Positions 34,201 to 45,131 are shown, numbered from the stretch's first letter. The stretch: DNA of 64,000 bases from Symbiodinium sp. CCMP2592 (GCA_905221615.1 CAJNDT010003257.1:186001-250000); one strand, 5' to 3'. The notes: generated by a model from the letters alone, not told the origin. Numbers and translations are program-made.

Positions 34201-37200
34201 GTTGTTTCTCTCCACGTGTTGGGAAGGGCACGCGTCATTGTGTACAGCCAGTTTCTTCTTGTTGGCTTCCTTCGGGTCGTGTGCAGGCCTCAAACATCCA
34301 TGTCCAAGGCCGAGCAACAAAAGCCCCCAAAGTGTCAAGAGACACTGCGCCATAAATCGTCAAACCTCCATCCCGAAAGCAGCGACCGATCCGCGGTAGA
34401 CGCCAGAATGGACGAATGTGCAAAAAACAAAACTTGAGGCAGAAGCAGGCCTGATTGTTTAGCGTTTTCAGCTCAAGAAGATCCTTCCAACCCTGGGTTC
34501 CTTTTCCAGGCCTTCTGCTGCTTGGCCTGTGGGGCCATGGTGCCCTGGTGTGGGGCACAGGATGCATCGTGGTTTGGGGTCGCCGGGCAGGCTTTGGGGC
34601 TCTCTTTGTTTCCAAAACCTGGCAAGACTACGAATGTTCGACTAAACCTTACTTTATGTAGATGTTAGAGCCTGTGCATGGATGTTCTGGACACGGTCCC
34701 AAATAGTGCAGCCATTGCCTGTGACATGACCTTCATTCTCAACCGGGCCGAATTCCACGATGGCTTAGCCAGTTGTCACTCATCCACTCCTTGTGCACGA
34801 GATTTTGCCAATACTCTCAACGGAAGCCTTGGACACAGCCCGACACCTTGAGTCGCTTCCTGTCACCTCTCCGAAGACGCACTTCAGGCGAAGATGGTCA
34901 TGGGCATCGCCGATGGTGAAGATTATCAGTTGGTCGGAGAGCCCAGTCCTTTAGTGCAGAGTGTCGTCGACCCTACAGTTACAACTCCAGAACCGTAAAC
35001 TGAAACTTGAGGAGCAGAGCCTTGAGCCCCGGACGACTCTGGATGAGTGTTCCGGGGCCCGACGGGGAGAAGCTTCGAAGTCCATGTGCTGGTTCTAGCG
35101 CTGACAACCACCTCTCAACTACTCAACAAGAGGTTTCAACTCAAGCTGAGCGCACTGTTGCGGGTCCGAGCCGAGGTGTCCACGTTTTGCTTCAGGTTCC
35201 CACCGGCCACTCCAGGACGTTGTTATTACGACCGTGCATGTCGCAATGCGGCTAGCGTCGTCCCATAAAGCCCTTAAAGCCTTAAAGACAACTTGAGCAC
35301 ATCAAGATGACAGCGAAGTAACTTAGTATTACAGTGTTGGACAGCGTGTGTGAACAGATTCTGGTGCGGTTGGAATCATAGCTAATAAGCACTCCGTCAA
35401 TGCGGACACGCCTCTTTCTACCGGCTGCTGTTGCTACTTCTGCTGATAGTCATGATGATGCGGTCCATTGGCCCGGCCAAGGTCCAACCTTATCCCATCA
35501 TCAAACCCACGGTAGGCACAGTATCTGTAATGTGAATGGGTCGGTAATGTGTTGTGATGGCACCTGTGATGGTGGTGCCCCCCCCGCCCCCCATCACCAG
35601 CATCAGCATCGCAACAACGAAAGCAGGGAAAGCGATGAAGCAAAGCAGTTCCAGTGGTCGTCATTTGCTTGGACTCGTGTTGGCAACTATAGCCTAGCCT
35701 GTGACATCAGCTTCTGGAAGTAAGAAGAAGCAAATCTCAAGAACACGTGTGCCTGATGTGGCAAGCGATACAACCACAGTTCCAGCCGCCTTTAGACTAC
35801 CAGGTGGTCGCAATTTTCTGATGTCCAGGGTCAACAAAGGTAGGTGTATAGGTGTGGTCGTTACCGGTGGTCTTCGCCGCTTGACTGGACAAGCCGCGCT
35901 GCGAGGACAGATAGTCCCAAATGGCCACATCCATTCGCAGACGATCGCCTGGAGCTTGGCGCTTTCTGCCCCCGTAATTCCAGCTGCTTGCTTGCTTTGT
36001 TTAGGGGACTCATGGTGTCACGCGTGGTGTTCGGTTTGAGCCGAGTGGCTTGAAACAGCAGCTGCACAGTGCGCATACACATATGGTGAGAGAGATGCCA
36101 CGGAGGTTTCAGCAGATGGCCACAAGTTTCTGGTGGTGAATCACTCGGATGTCCTGCAAGGCTCGTTCGGATGGATGGCGGTGTACGTGAGAGCATAAAG
36201 CTTCTCGAGAGTCTTGCTCGCGTGCAGGCTTGTCCTGCGACCAGCTCGTCAAGCGAGCGAAGGTGATCGAGCACGCAAGCTCAGTTGACATTAACTGCGG
36301 TAGAGTTGGTTGCGCATGTCAGCTGCACCTTGTGTCCATACTGCTTTGGCTTTGTGCAAAGGTTGCCTTTCCAATAGATTCTGCGGCCTTGTGAAGAGTT
36401 CCTTCATGTGCTCAGCTAGGCCGTTGGTGGAAAAGACAAAGGAGGTCGTCGCATACGACTTGACTCTAAATGTCATTGGCTCAGCACTGCACCGGTGAAT
36501 TCTCCGGCTTGTTGTTCGTGGGACATCCGGTCTAGAACCTGGGCAGAGGACATGACGGAAGAGCTAAAACAAAATTATTGCCAGAATCAGTCAGTTCGCC
36601 TTGGCGAACGCATTTGTTTGCGGGCCGGCCAAGCTTTGAGGTAGAGCCATCGATGGCCAGCGGCTCATACTTGGCAAGCTTGCATGGCTGTGTTTCGTGG
36701 TGTCTGTTTGCGGACATTGAATTGGGGTTGTGCTTAGTTTGCGGCTGTAGGTGTAGAACAGAGAATCTACAGAGCTTTGTGTTGTCTACAAAGAGAGGGT
36801 AGGTATGCAAGCGGCTCAGGATAGCCAGCACATTGCGGCGGTCATCGCCCGCTGTGGGCAGAAGATCAATGCCGAGTGCTCCCTTGAACTTCAAGCCGCA
36901 TGTCGCTGGCCTGCTGCTGTAGTCACCTCGTACAACAACACTCCAAGGGCTTGTCCATGCAGTATGCCGCCCCTTTCAGCCGCCCCTTTCAGTGTTGGTG
37001 GTCCCACCATGGTTCAGTGTGATTGCAGAAGCCCTGATTACAGTATCTTGAATCTTGATATGTTCCAGAATTTGCTCAGTGTCAGGAAGCTTGAGGTAGT
37101 GGCAAGTTCAGTTGATGCACACTCCGGGCGCCCCCATCGGCTACAGGTTGGCAGGTTCAGAGGGAGAACTCCTCTGCAGGCAACTGGTAACTATAGTACC

Positions 37201-37802
37201 AATGCAGGATACGAAACTCAAGTTTTGGCACGTGGTGAGACCATGCTTCAGCTTTATTATAGCCGACGCGCCTACACCTCAAGTTCGGTTGCGTGCCGGG
37301 TGAGATGCCATTCCCTGACATGACCCCGCAATTAAAGTTAGCTTATACCGTCCAAGAGCTTTCTTCGACAGCGACCTGCCGAACAAAACATCAGTTTACT
37401 GGTACCAAGCTGTCATCCTAAGCCCTAAGCAATGCATAGACGCTTGAGCCCGAGTCCAGTAAGACTGCGGAGAGCATGGCTTGTGCGGCCTGTGGAAATC
37501 CGGAGGCTCATGGGAAAGCCTTGGTGAAGCAAGTCCAGGATGGATGTCGTAATTGTAACTGTGAGGAGGTGTCTTTGAAAGCAAGAACTAGCCCAAGGCC
37601 TTGTGTGCTGCAAGCAACTCTCCGTTGTCATGACTTCTCGTGAGTATGTCGTACTGTCACGAGTTCAAACGCACCGTAGTAGCGGCCTTGCGCAGGTCAT
37701 AGCCCTTTCATTGATCGCAGCTGATGCCGAGCTTAATGGGGTTTCATAGCTATCTGCAGTGCCTTGTTAAGGCTTCTTATGTCTTAACAACTTCGGGTCG
37801 AG
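31247..37802. other. Uninterpreted 6.5 kb, probably introns/intergenic
   Basis: Short frames on both strands, none with recognised motifs. A degenerate repeat of TTATGGGGCT/CTTATAGGG words spans about 32590-32705. A 172-codon plus-strand frame (36805-37323) and an overlapping minus-strand frame (36532-36894) gave no recognisable domain. Confidence 0.3.
32590..32705. repeat. Degenerate GGGCTTAT / GGGGTTTAT repeat block
   Basis: About a dozen 8-12 bp words such as ATAGGGTTTATGGGG, CTTATAGGGCTTATAG and CTTATGGGGC follow one another. This looks like a drifted telomere-type TTTAGGG array or a related short minisatellite. Confidence 0.6.
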
Positions 37803-37881
37803 GTCAGGTTAACCTATTCTCTGAAGCTCTTACATGTGTGGTTGCTGATCGCCTTGACCCGCCACGTCTGCGAAGCGTCAG
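37803..37881 (+). CDS. Copy A candidate exon 1
   Basis: CGAG|G acceptor, ends CTGCGAAGCGTCAG|GTAGG. The end resembles copy B (CTGCGTAGCTTCAG|GTAGG), reading PPRLRSVR versus TPDLRSFR. The lengths differ by a non-triplet amount, so limits are doubtful. Confidence 0.25.
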
Positions 37882-38042
37882 GTAGGCGGCCCTCAAAACA
37901 CGCAGGGCACGTGAAGAACCCGAAGCTCGGGGCCAGCAGTTGAGCAAGCCAGAGAATCGGACGATGCCGGTACACAGCACCCACAAAGTCACCGCCTCGG
38001 CTGAACAAACAAATGCCCAATTTATTATATCCTCTTGCCTTT

Positions 38043-38111
38043 CGTCGTCCGCCTGCGCCGCGATGTGTTTCGGCGAGATTGAGGACCGTGCAGCTTGCGC
38101 CTCAGCACAGG
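38043..38111 (+). other. Block conserved between copies A and B, frame unresolved
   Basis: Aligns with 49983-50053 (CTGCGCCG...GAGATTGAGGACCGTGC). Two frames stay open in A, and the substitutions do not decide between them. It may be an exon of the N-terminal part. Confidence 0.3.
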
Positions 38112-38483
38112 GCTTCCGCGCATGGCCGGCCGGAGGGTAATCCGGCTTACAGTTTGATTCTACAGGGTTTTGGGGGCTTGGAAGTTTCAGGGCTTAAGTC
38201 CGGCAGTTCGAACAAGCCTGGATGAGCTTGCCAGAACAGAAGTTCTTCCATGTGTTTCTTAGCTGTCAGGAGCTTTCGAGAGAATGGCTCAGGTAGGGTT
38301 CAGTCGGTTTTTCTTTTTCGCTCGCTCTCGCTCTCGCCTTGAACGGTTCTTCCTCGGACTCTGTGCAAAGGCAAGCCCGAAAGTCCTCAGGTCCTGGGAG
38401 CCTAAACACCGCACCCAGTGGAAAGCCACTTTTGTCTTGGATTCTGCCGCGGGGAAAAGGGTCATGCAAAAAAAAAGCCCGAG

Positions 38484-38541
38484 GATGCATTGGCATCGCT
38501 GATCGCTGAAACTCCCGCCATGTCTGTGGCGCAAGCGCGGG
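38484..38541 (+). CDS. Copy A exon 2
   Basis: GAG|G acceptor, encodes DALASLIAETPAMSVAQAR, conserved GC donor. Copy B reads DAPLIADTPAMSVAQVR, two codons shorter. Phase does not join directly to exon 3, so another small exon or a different end is likely. Confidence 0.5.
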
Positions 38542-39093
38542 GCTTGGTACTCGTAGCCTAGACCTACTAGAAGTTGCTGGAAAGAGCATTGGTCGACGTG
38601 CGCAGGTCTTTTGCATGGCAGCTTGTGATGTATTTGCTGCTATGACGATGGCCCCGTACTTGTGGTGGGGAGTCTCGTTTGTGTAGAGCTTTGACCCCGA
38701 TCCTGAATTGCTCCATGTCCCGGAATCTCAAAGACTCCAAGACCCGTTCTAAATTTCACTGGACCGTACCATCTCCTTGTACCCGATACCTCAAAAATCA
38801 TATACTCAGCCTGCAAGGTATAATAATCTAGACTCGAGCCTCCTCAGACAAAGCCCCAAGCCCGACATCCCAAACACCGACAAATCGCACCAAAAACCCG
38901 TTGAATCCTACAGCTTCGACCTCGAGCCGGGCCTTGAAAAAGAGACTTCCGTACAAGGGCCTCCGAAACTCTGACCTGAAAGCTTGCTCCCGGAACAAGA
39001 AGCCGCGCAAAGTGGGAGTGAATGGAAAGGTTCTTGCCCCTAATCTCAACTTCAGCTAAAGTCTGGGCCCCTTGTGATGAATGCCCGCTTGAG

Positions 39094-39156
39094 GCCATTG
39101 CCGCCACCCGCGGCCGGCTCTCGAATGTGGCCTCGGTGGCCGCCTGGGCCCGCGAG
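39094..39156 (+). CDS. Copy A exon 3
   Basis: 63 nt, the same length as in copy B, phase 0-0, acceptor GAG|G, GC donor in both. Encodes AIAATRGRLSNVASVAAWAR plus E. Four of five codon differences from B are synonymous, which supports the coding frame. Confidence 0.6.
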
Positions 39157-39423
39157 GCAGGGCATAAACCAGATGCTAAGTGTGAAGTCTCAGCTTCCAG
39201 CTCAGGAAAGGAAACGCGAAGGGATGTGTGAATGGGTTGACATGTCGGGGTCTGGGTGTGGCGTATCTGTGCTTGGACACCGCATGTGTGCCAGCTCTGG
39301 GCAGTTGAGGTTTGGGCAAGGGTTACATGACTGGGTGTGGTTGAGATTTCTTGCGCTTGATGGGCTCTTGGAGGATTGCCTCGGCTGAACAACTGAAGCA
39401 GAAGCTCCATCCGGCCCCTGTGG

Positions 39424-39468
39424 CAGATGCCGGCGGCCGCTGCAGCTCTCCGAGATCAACACCTGGCC
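39424..39468 (+). CDS. Copy A candidate exon 4
   Basis: A strongly conserved block reading QMPAAAAALRDQHL; the GAT/GAC difference is synonymous in this frame. The borders are unclear because no AG|G acceptor precedes it. Confidence 0.35.
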
Positions 39469-39576
39469 AGCGCCTTTTCATCTCTTGGCTGCGGAATGCA
39501 GGGCTAGGGAGGGAGTCACGGGTCAGAGTGCAAACGTGACACCAGTGGCATCATCCCGATGTTTTGGAGCCCTCAG

Positions 39577-39749
39577 GTCTTCTTCAATGGAGCCTTCTCT
39601 CCGCCGACGCCTGGTGCCGAGCACTTTGACCCAGGCCCCCTTTGCGCAATAATCGTTGGTTTCGGAGTCCTCCCCGTTGCTCCGACGGGAGCTGAGGTGT
39701 GCCCACGCGCACATTGCAGCGACCATCTGCAAGGACCCCAAGGCTGGAG
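39577..39749 (+). CDS. Copy A exon 5 (ATP-binding motif), frame disrupted
   Basis: Starts after CCTCAG|G and encodes VFFNGAFSPPTPGAEHF, the degenerate HIGH-type nucleotide-binding motif. Between this and the conserved end (RCAHAHIAATICKDPKAG in another frame) it is about 16 bases longer than copy B. It is therefore frameshifted unless an unrecognised splice removes the difference. Confidence 0.55.
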
Positions 39750-40045
39750 CATGCATGTAGATAAGCCTGTGGTACTCCCAATTGGGGTTCCCTTTCCAGT
39801 GACTCTAGTGGGTCAGGTGGAATAGAGTGGAACATGCTCTAGGTGTTTAGGATGCCGGCAGAGTGAACTGTTTGGTCATTTTCCTTTCCTCAAATCGGGG
39901 GTAGTTAGTTGGCAGATCAAGCATTTTATAGATTCTTCAGCATTTGCCGGCATTGAAACCCAGAAGCCAGGCTCTAATAAATCACTGGCCTCGTGCTTAG
40001 CAGAACAGTTTTGTAATACCACCTCTGCCGACTACCAGCTGCCAG

Positions 40046-40085
40046 GTCACAGCACTTTGGTTGGATCCCGAGCCGGCCCGCCCCG
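40046..40085 (+). CDS. Copy A exon 6
   Basis: 40 nt as in copy B, CCAG|G acceptor, phase 0 to 1, GC donor (GA in B). Encodes VTALWLDPEPARP, corresponding to the strand after the NMNAT ATP-binding helix. Its following intron carries HNH-2. Confidence 0.65.
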
Positions 40086-42071
40086 GCAAAGAACGCGTCT
40101 GAGACGGCACGAAGCGCTGCATGATCGCTGTTCTTTTAGGACTTCTGCAGCCGAAGGCCGAAGGCTACCGGCCCGTGTGATCACAGCATGATTTTAAAGA
40201 CGATGTGGCGATGACGACTCCTCTGTTAACCATGGTGATGATGGCTCTCTTGCATGGCTATGCTCCTTATTCTGATGAGACTGCGAAGCCTGCTATAAGG
40301 TTTATCCAAGACTCTTGTAACTTAAGAAAGCCACCTCCAGTAACTAAACGGCGGCAGTTTCAGTCTACTGGCCGTCGTTTTCAGGTGGGCACCCAGGTAC
40401 TGTATGGGAGGCTCTTGTGACTCTTGTGCATCCTGAAGCTACACGCCGTCCCCAGCCAACATCCGCTGGCTTGTCGTAGTAGTCACTCCATGTTGGCGAA
40501 CATCCATGCTGGGACTGGGCGAAGCACAGGTGGCCATCCATGGTTTACTTACGCCCAGCGCTACGTGGCAAAGCTGGCAGACACACGAGCAGCTGAACAA
40601 TCATGGCAGGTGAGTTCTTGTGGCAGGGTAAGGTCTACGACCGGTCGGGTGAGCTATGGTTCCTCTTTACGCTCTGGATACCGGCGAGTGGCCATTGAAG
40701 GACGTTGCTATTATGTGCATCGGCTGGTTGCCGCTGAATTCTTACCTCCTCCGCTGCCAGGGCAGTGGCAGGTAAACCACAGAGATCTTGATCCTTCCAA
40801 TAACCATGTGGGCAACTTGCAGTATGCATCACCTGCTCAAAACATGCAGCATTCCTGGCAAGCCAATCGGACAAGGAGGAGAGGAAAGCCAGTCATGTGG
40901 CGCGTTTTGGGGCAGCAATCCTGGTCTACATGTGCATCGCAGCAGCAGCTGTCGAGACTGATAGGTGTGTCGCCACAATCCATATCTCGCTGGTGCAGAG
41001 GCTCAACTCATCACATCGTTGGAAATGGTCGCAGTGCACTCTATGAAGTCAAGTTGGCAGAACTGAAAACTCATCATCCGCCTGCTTCTGACTTGGAGGA
41101 AGAGTGGCGGGCTGCCAAGCATCCAAGCACGGGGAGTATCCTGCCGGGTTTGATGGTGAGCAACCGTGGACGGCTATGGAGTTCCCGGCGAGGATGTTCT
41201 TGGCTTGGATCTCTCCACGGTGCCGGGTACTACAGAGTTAGAACGGGAGACGAAGTCTTTTTCGTGCACCGCATAGTTTCGCGCACGTTCCTTGGCAAAC
41301 CTGATGCCGGAAGACTTGAGGTAAATCACAAAGACGGCGATGGCGGCAACAACTGCGTGGACAACTTGGAGTACGTGACGCATTCAGAGAATATGAAGCA
41401 TTCGTATATACAGAAGGTAGGGCAACCCCGCAAGATTACAAACGGCAAACCAGTGCAGGCTCGTAGGCTGAGTTGCGACGGTCCATGGCAAGACTTCCCG
41501 TCCATTGGTGCAGTCGCTTTGCACGCGGCCGTTTCCCCACACACCATATCAAAAATCTGCAAGGGCCGGGCTAGGCCGTGCCGAGACTGGGACTTTCGGT
41601 TCATCATGGAGCAATCGCTTCCAGGAGAGGAGTGGCGACAGATTTGCCCAGCTGTGCTGGAGCGCGCTCGGGCGACTTTGAGTACGTAGAAAGCACCACC
41701 AATCTTGCAGATGCTAGTGCTCATGCACTTGCAGTCTCTTTAGGGTCACGCGGTTTCGGCTTTGCCCCACTGCGGTCGACCCTCGAAGTGTGATGGTGTC
41801 GGAGGCAACTTGTGCAGATGCCCACCTGGTTCTCATGCGATGGCCCGGCAAAGTACCACCGGATCCCGATCGCATGATGCCTCAATACCGAAAAGTTGCC
41901 AATCCGTATAATCTTTAGTGTCCGTAAGCAAGTAAGTATGTACGTTTGTATGCATGTATGTACGTGTCTATAGTTAATGATGTAGATGTGGTGGCTTTTG
42001 CTACCGCCCCGTCCGCTGAGACTTGCACTAGTCAATTCCTGAGCGAATGCACTGGCTCCGATGAAGCCAAG
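40086..42071 (+). other. Copy A intron 6, containing HNH-2
   Basis: 1,986 bp from GC donor to AAG|G acceptor. The paralogous intron of copy B is only 344 bp (52260-52603) and has no HNH ORF, so this intron shows gain in A or loss in B. Confidence 0.6.
40490..41689 (+). CDS. HNH-2: double NUMOD4-HNH homing-endonuclease-like protein
   Basis: The ATG at 40490 gives 399 codons; the frame is open upstream to a TTG at 40424, but no upstream ATG exists. Domain order is as in HNH-1: NUMOD4-like WQVSSCGRVRST, an HNH core with VHRLVAAEF and NHRDLDPSNN, a NUMOD1-like segment (SQQQLSRLIGVSPQSISR), then a second NUMOD4 (GLMVSNRGRLWSS), HNH (VHRIVSRTF, NHKDGDGGNN), NUMOD1-like segment and terminal EEWR. 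The second unit has NNCVDNL where relatives have NNHVQNL. The C-terminus is shorter and more diverged than in HNH-1, -3 and -4. It lies in sense orientation inside intron 6 of NMNAT-like copy A. The codons for W-Q-V-S contain CAG|GTGAGT, a strong 5' splice-site match, which may matter for expression. Nuclease function is inferred from the family. Confidence 0.82.
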   Translation: MLANIHAGTGRSTGGHPWFTYAQRYVAKLADTRAAEQSWQVSSCGRVRSTTGRVSYGSSLRSGYRRVAIEGRCYYVHRLVAAEFLPPPLPGQWQVNHRDLDPSNNHVGNLQYASPAQNMQHSWQANRTRRRGKPVMWRVLGQQSWSTCASQQQLSRLIGVSPQSISRWCRGSTHHIVGNGRSALYEVKLAELKTHHPPASDLEEEWRAAKHPSTGSILPGLMVSNRGRLWSSRRGCSWLGSLHGAGYYRVRTGDEVFFVHRIVSRTFLGKPDAGRLEVNHKDGDGGNNCVDNLEYVTHSENMKHSYIQKVGQPRKITNGKPVQARRLSCDGPWQDFPSIGAVALHAAVSPHTISKICKGRARPCRDWDFRFIMEQSLPGEEWRQICPAVLERARATLST

Positions 42072-42094
42072 GCTGGCAGAACGAGACGATGGAG
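42072..42094 (+). CDS. Copy A exon 7
   Basis: 23 nt in both copies, CCAAG|G acceptor, phase 2 to 0, GT donor (GC in B). Encodes WQNETME after completing the glycine codon from exon 6. ACG/ACC is a synonymous difference. Confidence 0.6.
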
Positions 42095-42251
42095 GTGACT
42101 GCCGCAGATGCCGCTTAGGGAGACTTGCTTTCGGATGCCCCCTTTCAGTGTAGTGAGTGCTGTGTGTTGACCTAAATACCCAAAGGTCGCGATCTCTGAG
42201 TGTGCTGGTTGTGATTTCATACAGCTGCGGCAAGTGGGCTTTGCTTGGAAG

Positions 42252-42309
42252 GCGCGCATCGAGATGTGTGAGCTGCTCACGGAGGAATCGCCACTTTGTG
42301 GGCGAGCAG
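42252..42309 (+). CDS. Copy A exon 8
   Basis: 58 nt in both copies, GGAAG|G acceptor, GC donor after GAGCAG. Encodes ARIEMCELLTEESPLCGRA, matching the R..M.el. motif of NMNAT enzymes. It ends in phase 1 so that the next glycine (GGT) is split across the HNH-bearing intron. Confidence 0.7.
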
Positions 42310-42647
42310 GCTCGTGAACCCTTAGGGTCCTCGTCAGGGCCAACAGCTCTAGAATGTCAGGCGGCTGCGAGAACGAGGGCCCTTCGGGTCTGCGCACCAA
42401 TTTTGTGGAACGGCTGTCCCGTGTGAACAAAAGGATGCTTTTTGACGTGCTGGGATCCCGCAACAACAACTCGAAGCTCGGCCCTGACCCACACACCCGA
42501 CAACCCAAGCCAGAAACACGTGCTTGAACCCGAAATGCCCCAAGAGCGAGCAGTCCGAGACCCCTAGACTCCCTTCGAGCCTCAACCCAGCCAAAGTCAA
42601 CCCCGGGACTCTCTAAAAAAGCTTAGGCCTAGCCCTTAAAGGTAACT

Positions 42648-42732
42648 CCAGAAAGTTGGAATATGGTTTCAGGGTAGGATACCCTCTAATTTACCATAAA
42701 GGGTTTCGGATAGTCATATTCCAACTTTCTGG
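42648..42732. mobile_element. 85 bp MITE-like hairpin element inside intron 8 of copy A
   Basis: A perfect 18-bp terminal inverted repeat, CCAGAAAGTTGGAATATG at 42648-42665 and CATATTCCAACTTTCTGG ending at 42732, with a core containing GGGTAGGATACCC. It is not present at the same place in copy B. No ORF. Confidence 0.7.
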
Positions 42733-43447
42733 CTTTTACTGTAAAGGGGTCTATAAGGGTTGCTATAAGGGACCTATAAGGGTACTATAATCTAGGAACC
42801 TATTCCTACTTGTCGGGTTAGGGTGGACGGAGGCGTCGGCTCCTTGCGCCGGGACCTGGGGCCCGAGCTTGGGACCTCGGCCCGGGGGCCCAGGGAGCCA
42901 AGGGAAGGGGAAGCCCGGCCGGGGAGTGAGGCCTTGCAAGGCTGAGGATCAGACAAAACGAGCTTTTGTAAGGAGGACAGTCGCAGCTGCGGCAGGTAGT
43001 TGTGCCAAAGTAGTCTTTGCTATGCGCTTTGGCTGGATGCTACAGCTCCCCAGGTAGAACTTTTCCGAGTGTGCGGGCCTAAGCTTCGTCTGACATTGCA
43101 GTTCTGGTAGGACCTGTGAACTGTGCGAGACTCAGGAGGTGCAGTACAAGGTAGCAAAACCGAGCTGGAAAGTGTCTGAGCCGGAACTCAGGTGTGGTCA
43201 AAGAGATTGCTTGATGTTGTTCAGGCTGAGGGCGCTACTCGGTGGCCCCGGGCGCGGCACGCTGACATGGGCCGTAGGCCTCGGGCAGCTGTAAACAGCA
43301 CATACAGGGCGTGAATCGCAAGGTGCTTTAATGTGCTTCAGCAAGGTTCGTCGGGTTTCTTGGCTGTGGCACCCGCAAGCATCTGTGACAACAGCATGTT
43401 GCAGTGGTTGAATCGATTGGTTCAAGCAGGCAATCGAAAAGAGCCAC

Positions 43448-44761
43448 ATGAACCGCACCGGAGAGACGAAACTCCGCCCGACAACGAATCAGGCGCAAGG
43501 CTACATACAGTCCCAAGTCTCCAAACCTCGTGTTGCGGCGCCGCAGCCTCGGCGGGTGGCCGCCAGGGTATCCGTCATGAGCTTACTTGGAGCGATTCAC
43601 TTCTCTCCAACAGTTTGTGGGCGCAGCTATCTGATTGAACTTGGAAGACTTCGGTCAACGCAAGCACGCTGGAGCGTGAGTGCTTGGCTCGTGAGCTCAC
43701 ACGGCCGTGTGCAAACCTCCACGGGCAATGTCGGCCATGGGTCGCCAGCAGGCGCTTACAGATGTGTTACAATCGAGAAAAGGCGCTATTACGTGCACAG
43801 GCTAGTGGCAGCGACCTTTATTGGTCCTGCCACTGCAGAAAGATGGCTGGTGAACCATATCGACAGAGATTGCAGCAACAATCACGTTGCTAACTTGGAG
43901 TACGTGTCTCATACGGAAAACATCCGTCATTCGTATAGCCACAATTTGGACCGCAAGAGGCCTGAAACAAAACAGGGCAAAGCAGTTGAATGGCGGTGTC
44001 TCGGAGACAGCGAGTGGTCGCTGTGCTTGACACAAGCAGAAGCCGCATGGAAATTGGGTGTATCAAACAACAGCATTTCTTCTTGCTGCTTGGGAAAGCA
44101 GGGGCACGCTTTTGGACGTGGAATTCGCTATGAGATGCGGCATGCAAATCTGGAGCCAGATGTGCAGGTGTACGAAGATTGGAAGCCGGCGGTAATTCCA
44201 GGCAGCACATGCGAGATCCCTGATCTCAAGGTCAGCAACCACGGAAGGGTTTGGTCGAAGTCATGGCGGCACAGCTATGTTACTCGCGGAAGCTGGAATC
44301 ACCATGGGTACTGTGTCGTGGCCAAAGGAGGACGAAAACACTACGTGCACCGATTGGTGGCTGCAGCCTTTCTGGGTCAGCCCTGGTTACCCGAGCTCGA
44401 GGTCAACCACATCGACTCCGACCGCGCAAACAACCACTTGCAGAACTTGGAGTACGTCACCAGGTCGCAGAACGTGAAGCACTCATACAGCCAAGGACGC
44501 GCAAGCAGAGGCTGCCCGAAGCTAGTGCAGGCACGCATGCTGGTGCCTGATGGGCCTTGGCTCGATTTCGAAAGTATCCGAGAAGCCAGTTTGCACACCG
44601 GTCTCAGCCGCGAGAAGATCAGTCGGCTTTGCAACGGGCCTGCTAGAGGCGGTGCGAGCTGGGAGTTTCGGCGCAAGGAGGCAGAGAAACTCGAAGGTGA
44701 AGAATGGCGCCCAGTAGTGCTAGAAGGAGCTCGAATTCCAATGAAGTTAACCGTAAAGTGA
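43448..44761 (+). CDS. HNH-3: double NUMOD4-HNH homing-endonuclease-like protein
   Basis: A 437-codon ORF from an ATG at 43448; the first ~80 residues are outside the shared domains and the true start may be a later ATG. Shared architecture begins at WLVSSHGRVQTS, then VHRLVAATFIGP with NHIDRDCSNN, a NUMOD1-like segment (TQAEAAWKLGVSNNSISS), a second NUMOD4 (DLKVSNHGRVWSKS), a second HNH (VHRLVAAAFLG, NHIDSDRANN), a NUMOD1-like segment and EEWRPVVLEGAR. Both HNH cores keep the expected His, Asn and Asp residues. It lies in sense orientation in intron 8 of copy A, at the same intron position as HNH-4 in copy B. The upstream half differs enough from HNH-4 that simple co-duplication is not obvious. 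Nuclease activity is inferred from the family. Confidence 0.85.
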   Translation: MNRTGETKLRPTTNQAQGYIQSQVSKPRVAAPQPRRVAARVSVMSLLGAIHFSPTVCGRSYLIELGRLRSTQARWSVSAWLVSSHGRVQTSTGNVGHGSPAGAYRCVTIEKRRYYVHRLVAATFIGPATAERWLVNHIDRDCSNNHVANLEYVSHTENIRHSYSHNLDRKRPETKQGKAVEWRCLGDSEWSLCLTQAEAAWKLGVSNNSISSCCLGKQGHAFGRGIRYEMRHANLEPDVQVYEDWKPAVIPGSTCEIPDLKVSNHGRVWSKSWRHSYVTRGSWNHHGYCVVAKGGRKHYVHRLVAAAFLGQPWLPELEVNHIDSDRANNHLQNLEYVTRSQNVKHSYSQGRASRGCPKLVQARMLVPDGPWLDFESIREASLHTGLSREKISRLCNGPARGGASWEFRRKEAEKLEGEEWRPVVLEGARIPMKLTVK

Positions 44762-45087
44762 TGTGATTCGGAGGCAAAGTTCCCGAAAAGTGAATGCGCG
44801 CGATGGACATTCCGGCGGGGCTTGGCTTTTTGCCGACATGTGGATGAATTATGCCGCAATTACATTACATCCATGGACTGAATCTGTCTCACTCTGTCAG
44901 AGACCATCTGACGCGGGTCAATAAAAGCCGGTGAGGCATCCCCATGGTGATGCCTGCATCATCCACGCATCGACGTGCAAAGCAGAAGCATCAAGGTTCA
45001 TAACCGTATGCAACGAGGAATATGAAACAGTTGCAGTCCGCGCAATCGTGGTTTCGCATGCCTCAAGATTGCCGGCTGACCTGACAG

Positions 45088-45131
45088 GTGCTGATGTGTT
45101 CGAGGGCATGAAGCATTGGGCAAGCAAAGCC
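45088..45131 (+). CDS. Copy A exon 9
   Basis: Begins after GACAG|G in phase 2, completes Gly and reads ADVFEGMKHWASKA, the conserved G-x-D...W block of NMNAT. The 3' end is approximate: GT occurs one base further on (GCCG|GTACC), which would disturb the phase. Confidence 0.65.

Larger units (their letters stand above)
42310..45087 (+). other. Copy A intron 8, containing HNH-3
   Basis: 2,778 bp, GC donor, GACAG|G acceptor. It interrupts the codon immediately before the conserved Ala-Asp of GADVFEG. It holds HNH-3 and a small hairpin element at 42648-42732. Confidence 0.65.

Noticed and set aside
36532-37323. Overlapping 120- and 172-codon ORFs as a possible retroelement gene
   Set aside because: No recognised motif in either strand's translation and no paralogue in the window.
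40424-40489. Upstream extension of HNH-2 from a TTG
   Set aside because: A eukaryotic start at TTG is unlikely; the first ATG is at 40490. The same reasoning applies to HNH-4 (TTG at 54005) and LINE ORF1 (TTG at 61848).
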